Assembly (NCBI GenBank): GCA_904063045.1
Contig: CAJFCJ010000006.1
Coordinates: 1,589,601-1,653,600, forward strand
Origin: Dimorphilus gyrociliatus
Taxonomy: Eukaryota > Annelida > Polychaeta > Dinophilidae
DNA: 64,000 nucleotides
Direction of reading: 5' to 3'
In this document: positions 10,464-23,574 of the stretch, piece after piece
How positions within the stretch are numbered: the stretch's first letter is position 1
Layout of the letters: each line of letters starts with the position of its first letter
Translations under genes and position numbers: made by a program
Notes under the pieces: generated by a model
What the model was told of the DNA's origin: nothing
Database searches by the model: none
The model's input: only the letters and a program-made list of their open reading frames with translations

Positions 10464-11504
10464 ATAGAAAAGAATATTTTAAATAGTTTGTATAGATTAT
10501 AGACAGATGGTTTCAAGAAATTATTTCAAGATTGATAAATTTTGTTCATTCATTTACTTAAGAAGAAAAAAATAAAATGGTTTAAGAAAATCATAATATT
10601 TTTATCATATTCCGCTTTAAAACATTAGATTTGTCTGATATTTTCAGTTTATACCATCTTCTACAGATTAAAGACAATATATTTATTAGATTATCATCAG
10701 GACTTGTCTAAAAATCAGAATCAAGTTAATATCAACTTAAGTGAATCCAAGCTTGCAGACAAGCACACTATGCACTATTTGCACGAATAACAATGCTTGA
10801 GGACTTTATTAAACTGATGTTTAAATTATGGGTAGGGAAAGGGAAACCTGTCATATTATTAGAATAGAAGTAACTGATATTTAGTGAAAGAATGGTGAAA
10901 TTAAAGTATTTCTTTGGCATTTTCTTTGTCTTAAAATCGGTAAAATTCAAACATTATAGTTTGGCATAGATAGGAGTATGTAATCTGAATTTACTATACA
11001 AAAAAGCTCAAATTTTATTCGATTGCGTGCTTAATATATAAAATTTACAATTTATACACGTTTCAGGGTATTTGTGATATTTTTAAATTTCGCGCGCCAA
11101 CCGGAAGTTCCTCGAAAAATTTTATATAACATCATACGTAAGATTTTTAATTTTATATTCAAGCATCTATTTAATTTTTAAAATATTCTTGCAAGATGTT
11201 TAAAATGTATGTTTACAAAAAGATGCTATTCTCCGCGGTGATTGTTCGTAGGTGTGACGTCACTGCTGGTCACGAGACCATTGATTGTCATCTGTTTTCG
11301 TGTTTTTAGTGAATATAATTTCCTCTAAGGCAAGCGAAACATTATTTTGGTGAAATTATCGGAAGTTTACAATATAAACTAACTACTCATAAATTATTTT
11401 CACGTAAGTGTAAAATAAATGAATATATTCTATTGCGTAGGTCAACTCCCCTTGTTTTCAACAAAGACTTAATATAACCCAACAGATTTAACTGATTTCT
11501 AGAG
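10464..11504. other. Intergenic region and RAB7 promoter; no gene seen
   Basis: The first 100 bases carry the MRPL52 3' UTR. The rest has no supported coding sequence. From about 11090 the sequence becomes locally GC-richer (CGCGCG, CCGCGG), ending with the CRE at 11255-11262. It is probably the RAB7 promoter and leader. Confidence 0.55.
11255..11262. promoter_or_regulatory. CRE palindrome upstream of RAB7
   Basis: Perfect TGACGTCA, about 240 bases upstream of the RAB7 ATG, in a locally GC-richer segment. A likely CREB/ATF binding site. Confidence 0.5.
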
Positions 11505-12536
11505 ATGGCATCACGAAAAAAGGTTCTCCTAAAAGTTATAATTCTCGGCGATAGCGGGTTAGCATAATTTTTTTTAATTAATTTCACCCAATTAAGAATC
11601 ATTTTAGCGAATAGAAGAAATTACGATTCTATTTTTTAATTATACATATTCAATTTGAACCTTGAATTGAACAGTGTTATATATATAAATAGGTTAAAAA
11701 TATAGAATCTCTACTTAAATCTACCCCTCCTTTTTAAGCCTTTACTCTCAACAAAAAAAATTGCAAGTCATCAGTACAGCTCGGCCAAATCTTATGATAT
11801 TTCATTTTTAATCCAAAACAGAGTTGGTAAAACGTCGCTTATGAACCAATATGTGAACAAACGATTCACTAATCAATATAAAGCAACAATTGGAGCGGAT
11901 TTTCTTACTAAAGAAGTCATGGTTGATGATCGTTTAGTAACGATGCAAATTTGGGATACAGCAGGCCAAGAACGTTTTCAATCTTTAGGGGTTGCTTTCT
12001 ACAGAGGTGCAGATTGCTGTGTTTTGGTTTATGACGTGACTCAAACGAACACTTTCAAAGCGTTGGACGAATGGAGGGACGAATTTTTGATCCAGGCCTC
12101 ACCTAGAGATTCCGAAAATTTCCCATTCGTTGTCATCGGGAACAAGATCGATTTGGATAATCGGTCAGTTAGTACTAAAAGAGCTCAGAATTGGTGTCAT
12201 TCAAAGGGAGATGTTCCATATTTTGAAACAAGTGCAAAGGAAGCATTAAATGTTGAACAAGCTTTTCAGGTAATGAATCATCCCATTTGAAACTAGGTTG
12301 TAATAATTTCCAATGTCAGTCAAAGATATCATATGGTCTTTGTAAACTATTTCATAAGATAGTGTCATTTTTCCTTTGCAAGCTGTCCATACTTAACTAT
12401 TTTTTTAACTCCACAGGCCGTTGCGAAGAATGCTTTGGCCCAAGAAAATGAAATGGACGTCATGAACGAATTCCCTGCTCCTATTACCCTAAATCCTACG
12501 AACCAGCCAAGCAAAGATAATTCCTGTTCATGTTGA
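11505..12536 (+). CDS. RAB7: Rab7 small GTPase
   Basis: Exons 11505-11557, 11822-12269 and 12417-12536 encode 206 residues (vertebrate Rab7A has 207). The start [18 protein letters not shown] runs into GVGKTS (P loop, completed across intron 1). Next come switch I (YKATIGADF), switch II ([13 protein letters not shown]), NKID and ETSAK guanine-binding motifs, and a C-terminal CSC for double geranylgeranylation. Rab7 directs late endosome and lysosome traffic and autophagosome fusion. The nearly unchanged effector region (residues 35-80) leaves little doubt. Intron 1 starts with the unusual donor GTTAGC. The gene converges with the cyclophilin gene downstream, their stops being 437 bases apart. 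Confidence 0.97.
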
Positions 12537-12973
12537 CGCAGTTTTCCTGGGGCTTGTCTATATGTAACAGATTATTAGAAAATGACGTTGTTCATTTTTG
12601 TCCTATAATTTTATTACAACGTTCGTCTAAATTAACTATATTTTGTGTAGAAAATTCAAATTATTAAATAATCGTTACCATTCTCTATGATACATTCTAC
12701 ATAAATTTGTACTGCATATTTAAAAGAAAAAAAAAGACAAACAAAAGAAGTGTGGCGAAATGAAATATCCCGTATTCACATTTATCTGTAAAAGTACGCT
12801 TTTTTTATATCTCTTTGGTCTCACCAATTTTATTAATTCATTTGTGAAAAAAAATTAATATTTAAGGTATAGTCCGATTACAATATTACAGTTTTTCCAC
12901 AAAAACGCTAAAAAACTACAAAACTTCGAATTAGCTAATGTCGCTCCATTCCACTTCCTTCTCAGTTTGCTCC
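12537..12973. other. Convergent 3' regions of RAB7 and the cyclophilin gene
   Basis: No coding sequence is supported. The AT-rich DNA should hold both 3' UTRs. On the minus strand the frame past the cyclophilin stop is short and unconvincing. Confidence 0.5.
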
Positions 12974-13899
12974 TTAGACTTGATCGAGAGGAACTGGAAG
13001 TTTTGTTACTACGTAGGGTTTTGGAGCTGGGAGAACTCTGCATGCCTTTATCGTTACGTTGAGATTTGGACGATCGTGACCATCGGTTCGTACATTTTGT
13101 ATAAGGTCAACTATTCTCATGCCTGCTAATACCTTACCAAATACAACGTGATGACCATCCAACCAGGGAGTGACAACAGTCTGAATAACAAACTGTGCGC
13201 CATTAGTATTTGGTCCAGCATTTGCCATAGAAACGAATCCTGCTCCGTAGTGTTTTACAAGGCTCATATCCTCATCTCTAAAGTTGACGAATTGGCCATT
13301 GACAACGAAAATAGAGTGTCCACCTCTACCGTTGGCGTATTCGTAATCACCTCCTTGAATCATAAAATCTTTAATACATCTATGGAAAATGGCTTTTCTA
13401 TAGCCATACCCATATGTGTGATTACACAAGTGTATATGATTCCTGGTTGTTATAGGGTATGTATTACCGAACAATCCCAAACGAATCGTGCCTATATCCA
13501 TACCTCCGATGGCGATGTCAATTTCTGTTTCATTGGTAACAGTAAGAGGATCTTCATTCTTATGTGGAACTACCTTCTCAACCGTTTTATCGTGTTTTAA
13601 CGTCAGTTTTGGTTTCAAGAATACATCATCTTTGAGCTTTGATAAAAATGAAATGTATATTAGTAAAAACTAAACGTGTCAGACACAGTATGGTACGCCC
13701 GTGCATTCAGTATAAATATATAAGATATATATAGGTCTACAAGCACGATCTGATTATACAATATCTATAGAGAAGAAAAGTCTCGAAACTTTGTTATAAT
13801 TCTCTGTTCCTTAGTTTAAATTAGCTTAAAACACAGTATTATTTATACCTTATTACTTAAGGCTAAGCCTAATAGAAGGAATCCAACCAAAAACTTCAT
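12974..13899 (-). CDS. Secretory-pathway cyclophilin (peptidyl-prolyl isomerase)
   Basis: Exons 13849-13899 (signal peptide MKFLVGFLLLGLALS) and 12974-13636, joined in phase 0, give 237 residues. The cyclophilin domain spans about residues 53-220: LGLFGNTYP, FHRCIKDFMIQGGDYE, HYGAGFVSMANAGPNTNGAQF and WLDGHHVVFGKVL. It resembles PPIB-type ER cyclophilins, with which it shares the signal peptide, but lacks an HDEL-like tail. By cyclophilin A numbering it keeps Arg55 (R103), Phe60 (F108), Gln63 (Q111), Trp121 (W175) and His126 (H180). Phe113, a pocket residue, is Val167 (QFVIQT in place of QFFICT). This may weaken isomerase or cyclosporin binding. It probably folds secreted or membrane proteins in the ER. 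The family is certain; the PPIB orthology is not. Confidence 0.88.
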
Positions 13900-14491
13900 A
13901 TTTCAAGTTAGCGTGAAGAACGAGAGAAGTCTGTTTTTCACCCGGGCTATGTAAGGATTTGTGCCAAAGTCCTGCTATATATAGAAAGTATTGTGCAGGG
14001 TGTGTATAGCCTAGTGTTTGATATTGAAACTACTTTCATAGTGCCTTCACCATATTTTCCCTTGAAGAATAGAAAAAAGGTACAGAAGGATTATTCGCAC
14101 GACCAGTGAATGTATAATTTTTACCCTGGTTATTTAATTAGCAATTAGGAAATTTTTGAAAATTATTTTTAATAATTAAACTCAGCTATGATAATCTGAC
14201 AAAAATTAAATATTTGAAAATTTTATTGATAGCTAGGAGTTGCGAAAATATTTAGAGTAAAGGGCGATAATAAGTATGGGAGTATTTAAGTGAGAGAGAT
14301 TTATTGAACTGCATCGTATGTTATTATTCGTCAATTGCCCGTTAGAAGGCGCTGCAATCGCATGACGTCACGCTCAGTGTCGCCATTACTACTATTAAAT
14401 AATTCTCACAGATTTTCACCTTGAAAACGACATTTTGTACACCTTTTCACTTAGCCTAATCGAACCATCAGGCGTTCTTTTACAACCTAAG
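13900..14491. promoter_or_regulatory. Divergent promoter region, cyclophilin / OTUD5
   Basis: The 592 bases lie between divergent start codons. Near OTUD5 there is a TAGAAGGCGC core (14343-14352) and a perfect CRE TGACGTCA (14363-14370), 122 bases before the ATG. An ATGGCGAC-type YY1-like element lies on the reverse strand near 14380. No coding sequence is evident apart from an in-frame leader extension of OTUD5 that I reject as the start. Confidence 0.5.
14363..14370. promoter_or_regulatory. CRE palindrome upstream of OTUD5
   Basis: Perfect TGACGTCA, 122 bases before the chosen ATG of OTUD5. Confidence 0.5.
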
Positions 14492-15884
14492 ATGACAATT
14501 CTCCCGAAAAAGAAAGTGGGGAAGGAGAAAAGCGACGGTGAAGGCGAAGGCCAACGTTCGACGTCACCGAATCGTTGGACAAATACAGCTTCTACGTCCA
14601 GAGAGGAGCACGAACAGAGTTCAACCACTGAAGTTCACAGAGAACCTCACAAACGGAGGCACAGGTCGTCACCCCACCGACTCAGGAAATTACGACATGA
14701 TCGTTCAGCTACAAGCCCTCAAACAAATTCATCGAGTGAACATGAGGAAGACGAGCAAAGCTTTGTAAGCGTTGAACAGGCTGAGCAATGGTTTGGAAAC
14801 GCTTTAAAAGAAAAACACGGTTTTATTATCAAGGAAATGGGTCAGGATGGCGCCTGTTTATTCCGGGCTGTTGGTATGTGTATATCAAGCTTCTATTTAA
14901 TGTTTTATCTGTTTACAACTTATTAATATTTTGACTTTCAGCTGATCAAATTTTTGGCGATCAGGAAATGCACGAAATCATACGGAAAAGTTGCATGGAC
15001 TATATGGTTCGTCATGTCATGATTAATCATCTTGTTATTAACCTATTTTTTTTTTATTATCTAAACAGGCAAAAAATGCAGATTTTTTCTGTCAATACGT
15101 CGTTGGTGAATTTAAAGAATATCTCATCCGAAAAACTGATCCCAGTTGTCACGGAGATAATGTGGAAATTCAAGCGATGGCCGAACTCTACAATAGACCG
15201 ATAGAAGTATATAGATACTCAACCGATCCTATTAATACCTTTCAGGCGGCCTATAAAACGGACAACGAACCGATTAGGATATCCTATCACCGAGATTGTC
15301 ATTATAATTCCATTGTTCATCCATATAGAGCTAGTATTGGCGTCGGGCTGGGTTTACCTGACTTCGAACCAGGCATGGCCGATAAGAAGTTATTAAAAGA
15401 TGCTCTTGAGAAGAGTGAACGAGTACAATTGGAAGACGCCATGCTGGCGGACAAGACAAAGGAAACCGATTGGGAAATGACGCAGGGAATGCTAGAAGAA
15501 CACGTTGCCAGGGAATCTTATCTTCAATGGGTTAGAGAACAGCACGCTGCACCTCGACCCGAGCCAACAGCGACTGCAACTGCACCAGCAGAATCATCTC
15601 CCCAGGCTGGATGCTCTTCGGCAGCTACTCCGCCCCCTACCGATCGTGTGAAGACACCTGAACCTGAAGGAGCCGTTGGCGGTGTCCCAGATCTACCTCC
15701 CCAATTATACGGTAAGGCAGCAATTCCTTCAACAGTTTTCGATCTCTATCAACGTTCTTCGTCTGTAGGTATAGCACCCTACGAAGATGAAGACGACGTT
15801 CTCGCCCGTGTAATGGCTGCATCGGAACAGGAATACTTCGATAGCCTCCGTATACAAAACGATACACCGAAAGGTGAAAGTTAA
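14492..15884 (+). CDS. OTUD5: OTU deubiquitinase 5 (DUBA)
   Basis: Exons 14492-14873, 14942-15006 and 15069-15884 encode 420 residues. I chose the ATG giving MTILPKKK because vertebrate OTUD5 starts identically; an upstream in-frame ATG at 14435 is not family-like. A low-complexity basic/Ser N-terminus (1-90) leads to the OTU domain. It holds [14 protein letters not shown] (Asp119, Cys122 nucleophile), the helix [13 protein letters not shown], then [16 protein letters not shown] and RDCHYNSIV (catalytic His227). A conserved IGVGLGLP follows. The C-terminal UIM-like helix [20 protein letters not shown] is also kept. OTUD5 cleaves K48/K63 ubiquitin chains and acts in immune and chromatin regulation. 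Intron 2 is only 62 bases and begins GTTCGT. Confidence 0.95.
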
Positions 15885-17443
15885 TGTACGGAGAAAATAT
15901 ATAAAAAGAACTGCTATTTGATATGAGACGAAGCCGTGTAATTTATTTTTATTTTCGTGCCATCTTCGTGGTGAGTAGAGAGGCGTTCTTTTTCGTTTTC
16001 TAATTGTTAACGTATCTCATTCAAAAATTTCGTCGAGAAATTTAAAATTGAAAAAATTCCAAATTTGGTTTGATTCGAGATTAAAAAATCGAAAAAATTA
16101 ACTTTTCTGGCGTGATCAGAAGGATATGCAAAATTTGTCAAAAGTATAAAAAGTAGGCTTAATTATCTTTACTTTTTGTGAAGTCAAATTAATTCTAATA
16201 CAAAACGTCATTGAATTAATGTTTATATATAAATTACGTATACATTTATATATTCGTTTTTTTTTCTCTATCTTCTCTCTATAGTTTCCATTCTAGATCG
16301 ATGTAAAGACAGTATCAAACAATTCTTGAGTAGTATAAACAAAGGTGTTTTTTGTTGAATTTCTTTATTTTTTTCTTATATATTTTTAGTAGTTTCGAAA
16401 TATGCTGTTTTTTTTTAATCTAACGAAAATTCAATTATTTTTACGATCTAATAAATCTGTTGAATATTGACTACGACAAAAATTGGAAAACGTGAGTCAA
16501 TGCAATTATCTTCTTTGTTTCATTCTCTGTCTATTCCACCCTCCCCCCTCTTTTTTTTCTTTTCCTCTCTCTCTTTCTCTCTCTCTCTCTCTTGATGTAG
16601 TTTTTAACAAGAATAAATTATCCGAGTGCAGCTGACTCTGCAGAAGATACTTTCATTGCAGATTATTTGACAAACTGAGAAATAGTCAGTAAAATAATTT
16701 TATTCCATAATGTTATAGATATGAAAAAAAGGTATTACTTTAAATTGTTTATTACTTTGTAATTGTTCTTTTACGGGATGACATTGATGTGAAATTTACT
16801 TAGTATTAAATAACAATAACATTTTTGTTCTTGCATCCTAAATTGTGCTACTTACATTGAAAAAAAAGTATCTAATGGAAAAATATATTTACCTGTCAAA
16901 ACTTTCATGTCTAGATGTATTTATTTATTTAAAAGCCTTTTTTTTTTAAAAAAAAAACAAAAATTGAACTATAGATTTCGATTTTCTGCCCTTGTATTTC
17001 TTTAATATCTATAATTTATGTATTGAGTATTTTGTGTGTAAGTTAAAATAAGTTATTATTACAAACAAAGGGGTTATAAACATTTGAAAAAAATTGTTTG
17101 TCTCTCTATCTCTTTCTTCCATTTTATGGATAATTTTTCAAAGGGTAAATATAATTGGAATGCTGTCTAGAAAGTTATTAAACTTGGTTATTCTTCGGGA
17201 TACGGAAACTAATGATTATTAGCATGAGGTACGAAATAAGAAATCTCATTAATATAGAGAGTTTTTGATATTCAAAAACGTTCATATGTAGGTATATAAT
17301 TTATATTTAGATAGTAATTTTGAATAGGTATATCACAGTTGCAACTGGTTATCACCGGTCGATGATAAAACTAATTAATATCGGGGAATTTTTGATTTAC
17401 TAACTCTCTCTCGCTCTCTGTCTTCTTTTATGCATCTTCTCAC
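15885..17443. other. Intergenic/3' UTR, AT-rich; no gene seen
   Basis: It contains the OTUD5 3' UTR at its left end, T-rich and poly-pyrimidine tracts, a CT microsatellite at about 16565-16592 and scattered TA runs. No coding frame is supported on either strand. Confidence 0.55.
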
Positions 17444-18782
17444 CTAATTATTCATAATGGGATTGAGATATAATTTATGATAATCGGACTCAGAAATTGT
17501 CTTCATTTCGGCATAATGGAGAATGTGCTTGTCTAAATCTTCATCAAAGGAGACTGAAGTAACGAAAAGTAATACTTCTTCGTCCGTGTTAGATTGAGCA
17601 GCGACGAATGAAGAAGCAAATCTGTTAGGCGGGTGGCGAATTTTTCTTAAAACATTGTATTCTAGAAGGACTTGCTCGTTGCTAGAGTACTTTGAAAGGG
17701 CCAAAAGTTTAGTATTAGAAAATTTGCGTAGGTCATCTTTGTTATTCTCATTACTAATGTAGATGGCGTTAATGTTGCCTGAATTTTTAAGCGCTTTGTC
17801 CATGACATCCTGTAATCTTGTTGAGTCCATTCTGGAAGTAGATATTGTAATTGCCCGACCCTCGAGCGTCCATTTGCTTAGGAGCATCTTCCAAACATTA
17901 TTTATTATCGTTAGGCTGTCGTAGTTACCTCCACCACCGTTTATTTTATCCAAAGATGCCTCGTCGAGTTCGCGTGTGAGAATATCTATAGTGTTACTCA
18001 CATCATGCGTAAAATGTTCCATTCGTCGATGCGTTTCATTCTGTTCCAGATGCTCTAATCGATGGCGGAAGTGGTCGTCCAATATGTATGACTCAATTGA
18101 ATTACTGTCCCTAAAAGTCGTTGTTTCCACGTCTTTCTTATAATGACAATCTTCATAACGGCATGGAGGAGGCGGCTTAAAAATATCGTAATTAGGATCG
18201 TAATGAAGTAGCACATTCTGAAAATCCTCTGTAAACCATTTATAAACTTGATGACCTGTGAAAATGATGTCTCCGGAAACCATATAAACGGAAGCCGTAA
18301 AAAGGTTGGTTTCCAATATCAACCTGTGCAATTCATTCTGTTTATCCCTAATTTGTCGGTATTTAAATCTAACAACTGGAAAATTGCGTGGATGCTGCAG
18401 AACATTAGCCCAGAACACTGCTAGCAATATACAGCCCCTATTTTGATCGACATGTTCATGTTTGATAGCAATACTATCCGTTTTAGGCCAAATCGATACT
18501 CTCTCGGTTGTCTTATCAAAAACGAACGCTCGAATAAAATCGTACAGTTTATTAGCAGATCTATGATTTAAATAAACTAATTAGTCAATTTCTAATTAAT
18601 TCCTTTCACTTTAATAATCTATTCGCCATCGAAACTTACCCCATGTCTATGTTGATACAGCAACCTTCATGTGCTATGGCAACACGGTGACAGTAGTCCT
18701 ACCACTAATACTGCAACTATTTACATTGTATCTAATAGCAACCGTAAACGATAAAGGAAAATTTGTATTTTTAACGAACCAT
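17444..18782 (-). CDS. Unrecognised protein, about 392 residues
   Basis: The well-supported part is exon 17444-18560 (372 codons). It is joined in phase 2 to 18640-18698, which reads DYCHRVAIAHEGCCINIDMG. Upstream of that exon the frame is closed. The best start is an ATG at 18780-18782 directly followed by the donor GTTCGT, so Met alone would come from exon 1; this is tentative. The protein has no signal peptide or membrane segment. It contains a Pro/Cys patch (PPPPCRYEDCHYKKD), a Gly run (NGGGGNYDS) and predicted alternating helix/strand structure toward the C-terminus (KLLALSKYSSNEQVLLEYN). I know no family with these motifs. Coding is supported by length, splice phasing and balanced composition. 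It lies 243 bases downstream of CaM kinase I on the same strand. Confidence 0.7.
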
Positions 18783-18788
18783 CTGAAT

Positions 18789-18811
18789 GTTTGTTTGTTT
18801 GTTTGTTTGTT
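18789..18811. repeat. (GTTT)n tract
   Basis: About six tandem GTTT units in the short space between two minus-strand genes, probably in the leader of the unrecognised gene or the 3' UTR of CaM kinase I. Confidence 0.85.
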
Positions 18812-19024
18812 AAATTTCGTTTTGTAATCAAAGAGAGAAAAATAAGATAAACAAATATACGACGTCAAAAAAATTTTGTTAGCCTTTGTTAATTTTTTTC
18901 CCCCGCAAACAAATTTAAAGTGTTTTTTTCTTTGTTTTTTGTTTTCTTCTTGCTTATTTCTTTTTTTTTTTAAGACTAAATTTTTAGTAGAAAATACAAA
19001 TAAAAACAAACAATCGTACAGCAG

Positions 19025-21401
<2,377 letters not shown>

Positions 21402-21449
21402 AACGTCCCAGGCGTTTCTCTCCGCTATTCGACGTCAGCGTCTCTCGAA

Positions 21450-21457
21450 TGACGTCA
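21450..21457. promoter_or_regulatory. CRE palindrome upstream of CAMK1
   Basis: Perfect TGACGTCA, 49 bases upstream of the CaM kinase I ATG, followed by an AAATGGCGG YY1-like element at about 21464-21472. Together they look like a core promoter. Confidence 0.55.
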
Positions 21458-23574
21458 GGTAAAAATGGCGGAATTAATGCAGATGCGTAATCGACGCACA
21501 ACAACCAGACTACAGATGACGTTAGCGTCTCTTTTTTTCAAAAAGCATTGTTTTCTAAAAGTTAGTCAGTGAAAACAATTTCCGGCGTCCTTTTATTCTT
21601 TTAAACTATTTTAAAGAACAAATCTATTCGAAACATCTGTCATCATAATTCAAACTTTGTGGTTCTGTGGTCGTTGACCTATTTAAAAACTCAGATATTG
21701 AATGGTCGTTAACATCACGTTTCAGTTACTGGACACTAATATTTTGAATTCCCCATACTCACAACTGCCCGAATGATGACAAACACTTGTGGTAGTTTTT
21801 CCACCGTATTCTATTATTAATGTTTTTGTTTTTCCTCAATTTTTTCTCCCCCACCATCGCCTATCAAGTCTCGTTATCCTCGTTATCAGCTTATATTTGT
21901 TTTTAGCGTACATATTTTTGGTATTTAATACATATTTATATTATTTCAAGACAGATTAATACCGATATTAATCTATTTGTTGCTGATTTAAAAGATATTG
22001 GGTCTTACAATCCCATTTCCTCACCCGAACAAAGGAGGGCTTCCTCTAGTTTCTTTTCTCTATACAATTATTATTATTTAGATTACTATTAATCTATTCA
22101 AATTTTTAATCTTGAATATGCTTGAGGTATTCAACCAGAAAAATCGTTATCAATTAAGTCCACTCTGGAGGTCCGACATTCTTGCGGTTTCAGGTGTTTC
22201 TCGTTGATTCTGCTAAAATCTACAAGTCTCTTGCTCTCAGTTTTTTCTCTGTCTCTCTAACTTCCTTGCACTTCTCTTCCGCTTTTTTATTTACTTGGTT
22301 AATCAATGATTCTTATCAACCGGAATTTGTATATACTTTGTTATTTCTGTATTTAGAAATAATATACTCTTAATTACCTTTTCTGTATACAAAAGCTATT
22401 GGTACTAGTTGGCGAACAAGCGGAATTGCGTTAGGCCTTACAATTTTTATTGCTGAGATATCTTTAGTGTTTCCTTATTTCTAAATTAACTATGTAATAT
22501 TGATGACAAGTCCTTCGAAACGGTCACAGGATGGTATCATGGTACAAAAAAAATGAAACAAGAGACCTTGTCCTATATACTTTTAGTTAGAAAAAAAAAG
22601 TAAGGACAACTGTGCCAACCGGTTTTTTTTAGGCCAATTAATGCAATTTTGAATGTTAAAGCTCTTCCCAAAAGAAGAGTGGGAGGGTATTTGGTTATGG
22701 AGAAAAGAGAGGGCGAGGTTTTACATATATTAGCCAATATAATAGTATCTTCTATATATATATATATATATATTATTATATATATATATATATACTGTAG
22801 ATATATATATATATATATCAATATATACTAATATATCCCAAATCCTGAATAAAATGTATATAGACACTTCCTTTTACGCTTTATAATTTTCTGACAATAT
22901 TAGATTACAAGAGTGAGCTTTTGGGCCAATAAACTTTTCTCAAGTTGAATGACACTTGTACTTTGGATTTAGATTAAAAAAATTGTTTCTTTATTTAAAA
23001 TTGAATTTCTTTAAATAGGGAAACTACAATAAAAAAAACATTCTTTTTTTATTTTGTAAAAAGAGCTTATTGTGCAATGCTTAATTCTTTTTAGATAACG
23101 TCAAATGTCAGACATTGTAGGCTTTTTTTATAATGTGCTACAAGGCAGTGATATCTATATATAGGTAAAAGTAGAAAAAAGTGAAGTGGAATTATTGCAT
23201 AATTCAACTGTTAATCGTTAATTCGTGAAATCATATGCTAATGCAACTATTTCCTAAAATGGACATTCTATTTTACTTTAGCGATTAAGAAAACAAGTTA
23301 AATAATGGCTTATTTACCTAATAAATGCTTAGTAAACTATCTTTGAGGGGGGGAAGCTTACAAGGGGGGCTTGCTTCGTGACATATATAGATCCATACGT
23401 CAGCAGTGAATTCCGGTCGACTAGCCAATCAAAGACTTTCAACTGAATAATATAGTATATATATAGGATTGTCATAGTACTACGTTTCATTCATAACCAA
23501 CGCTTCGTTGAAGTAGCACATCGAAAGGTTTTTTTGTGAAAGATAAGCTTTTGTAAGAGCTTGAATAGAAAACC
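21458..23574. other. Intergenic; CYP promoter at right end; no gene seen
   Basis: AT-rich DNA with a TA-repeat palindrome at about 22753-22820. No coding frame is supported. Near the P450 start, TATATATATAGG (about 23455-23466) is a plausible TATA box some 110 bases before the ATG. Confidence 0.5.
22753..22820. repeat. Interrupted (TA)n repeat
   Basis: Three TA tracts are separated by TATTA and by CTGTAGA. The block is nearly self-complementary and could form a hairpin. Confidence 0.85.

Noticed and set aside
14435-14491. Upstream in-frame ATG of OTUD5
   Set aside because: It adds 19 residues not found in the family, whereas the ATG at 14492 gives the conserved MTILPKKK start.
22753-22820. 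TA-rich palindrome as a transposon terminus
   Set aside because: It is a simple repeat; no transposase, target duplication or second terminus nearby.
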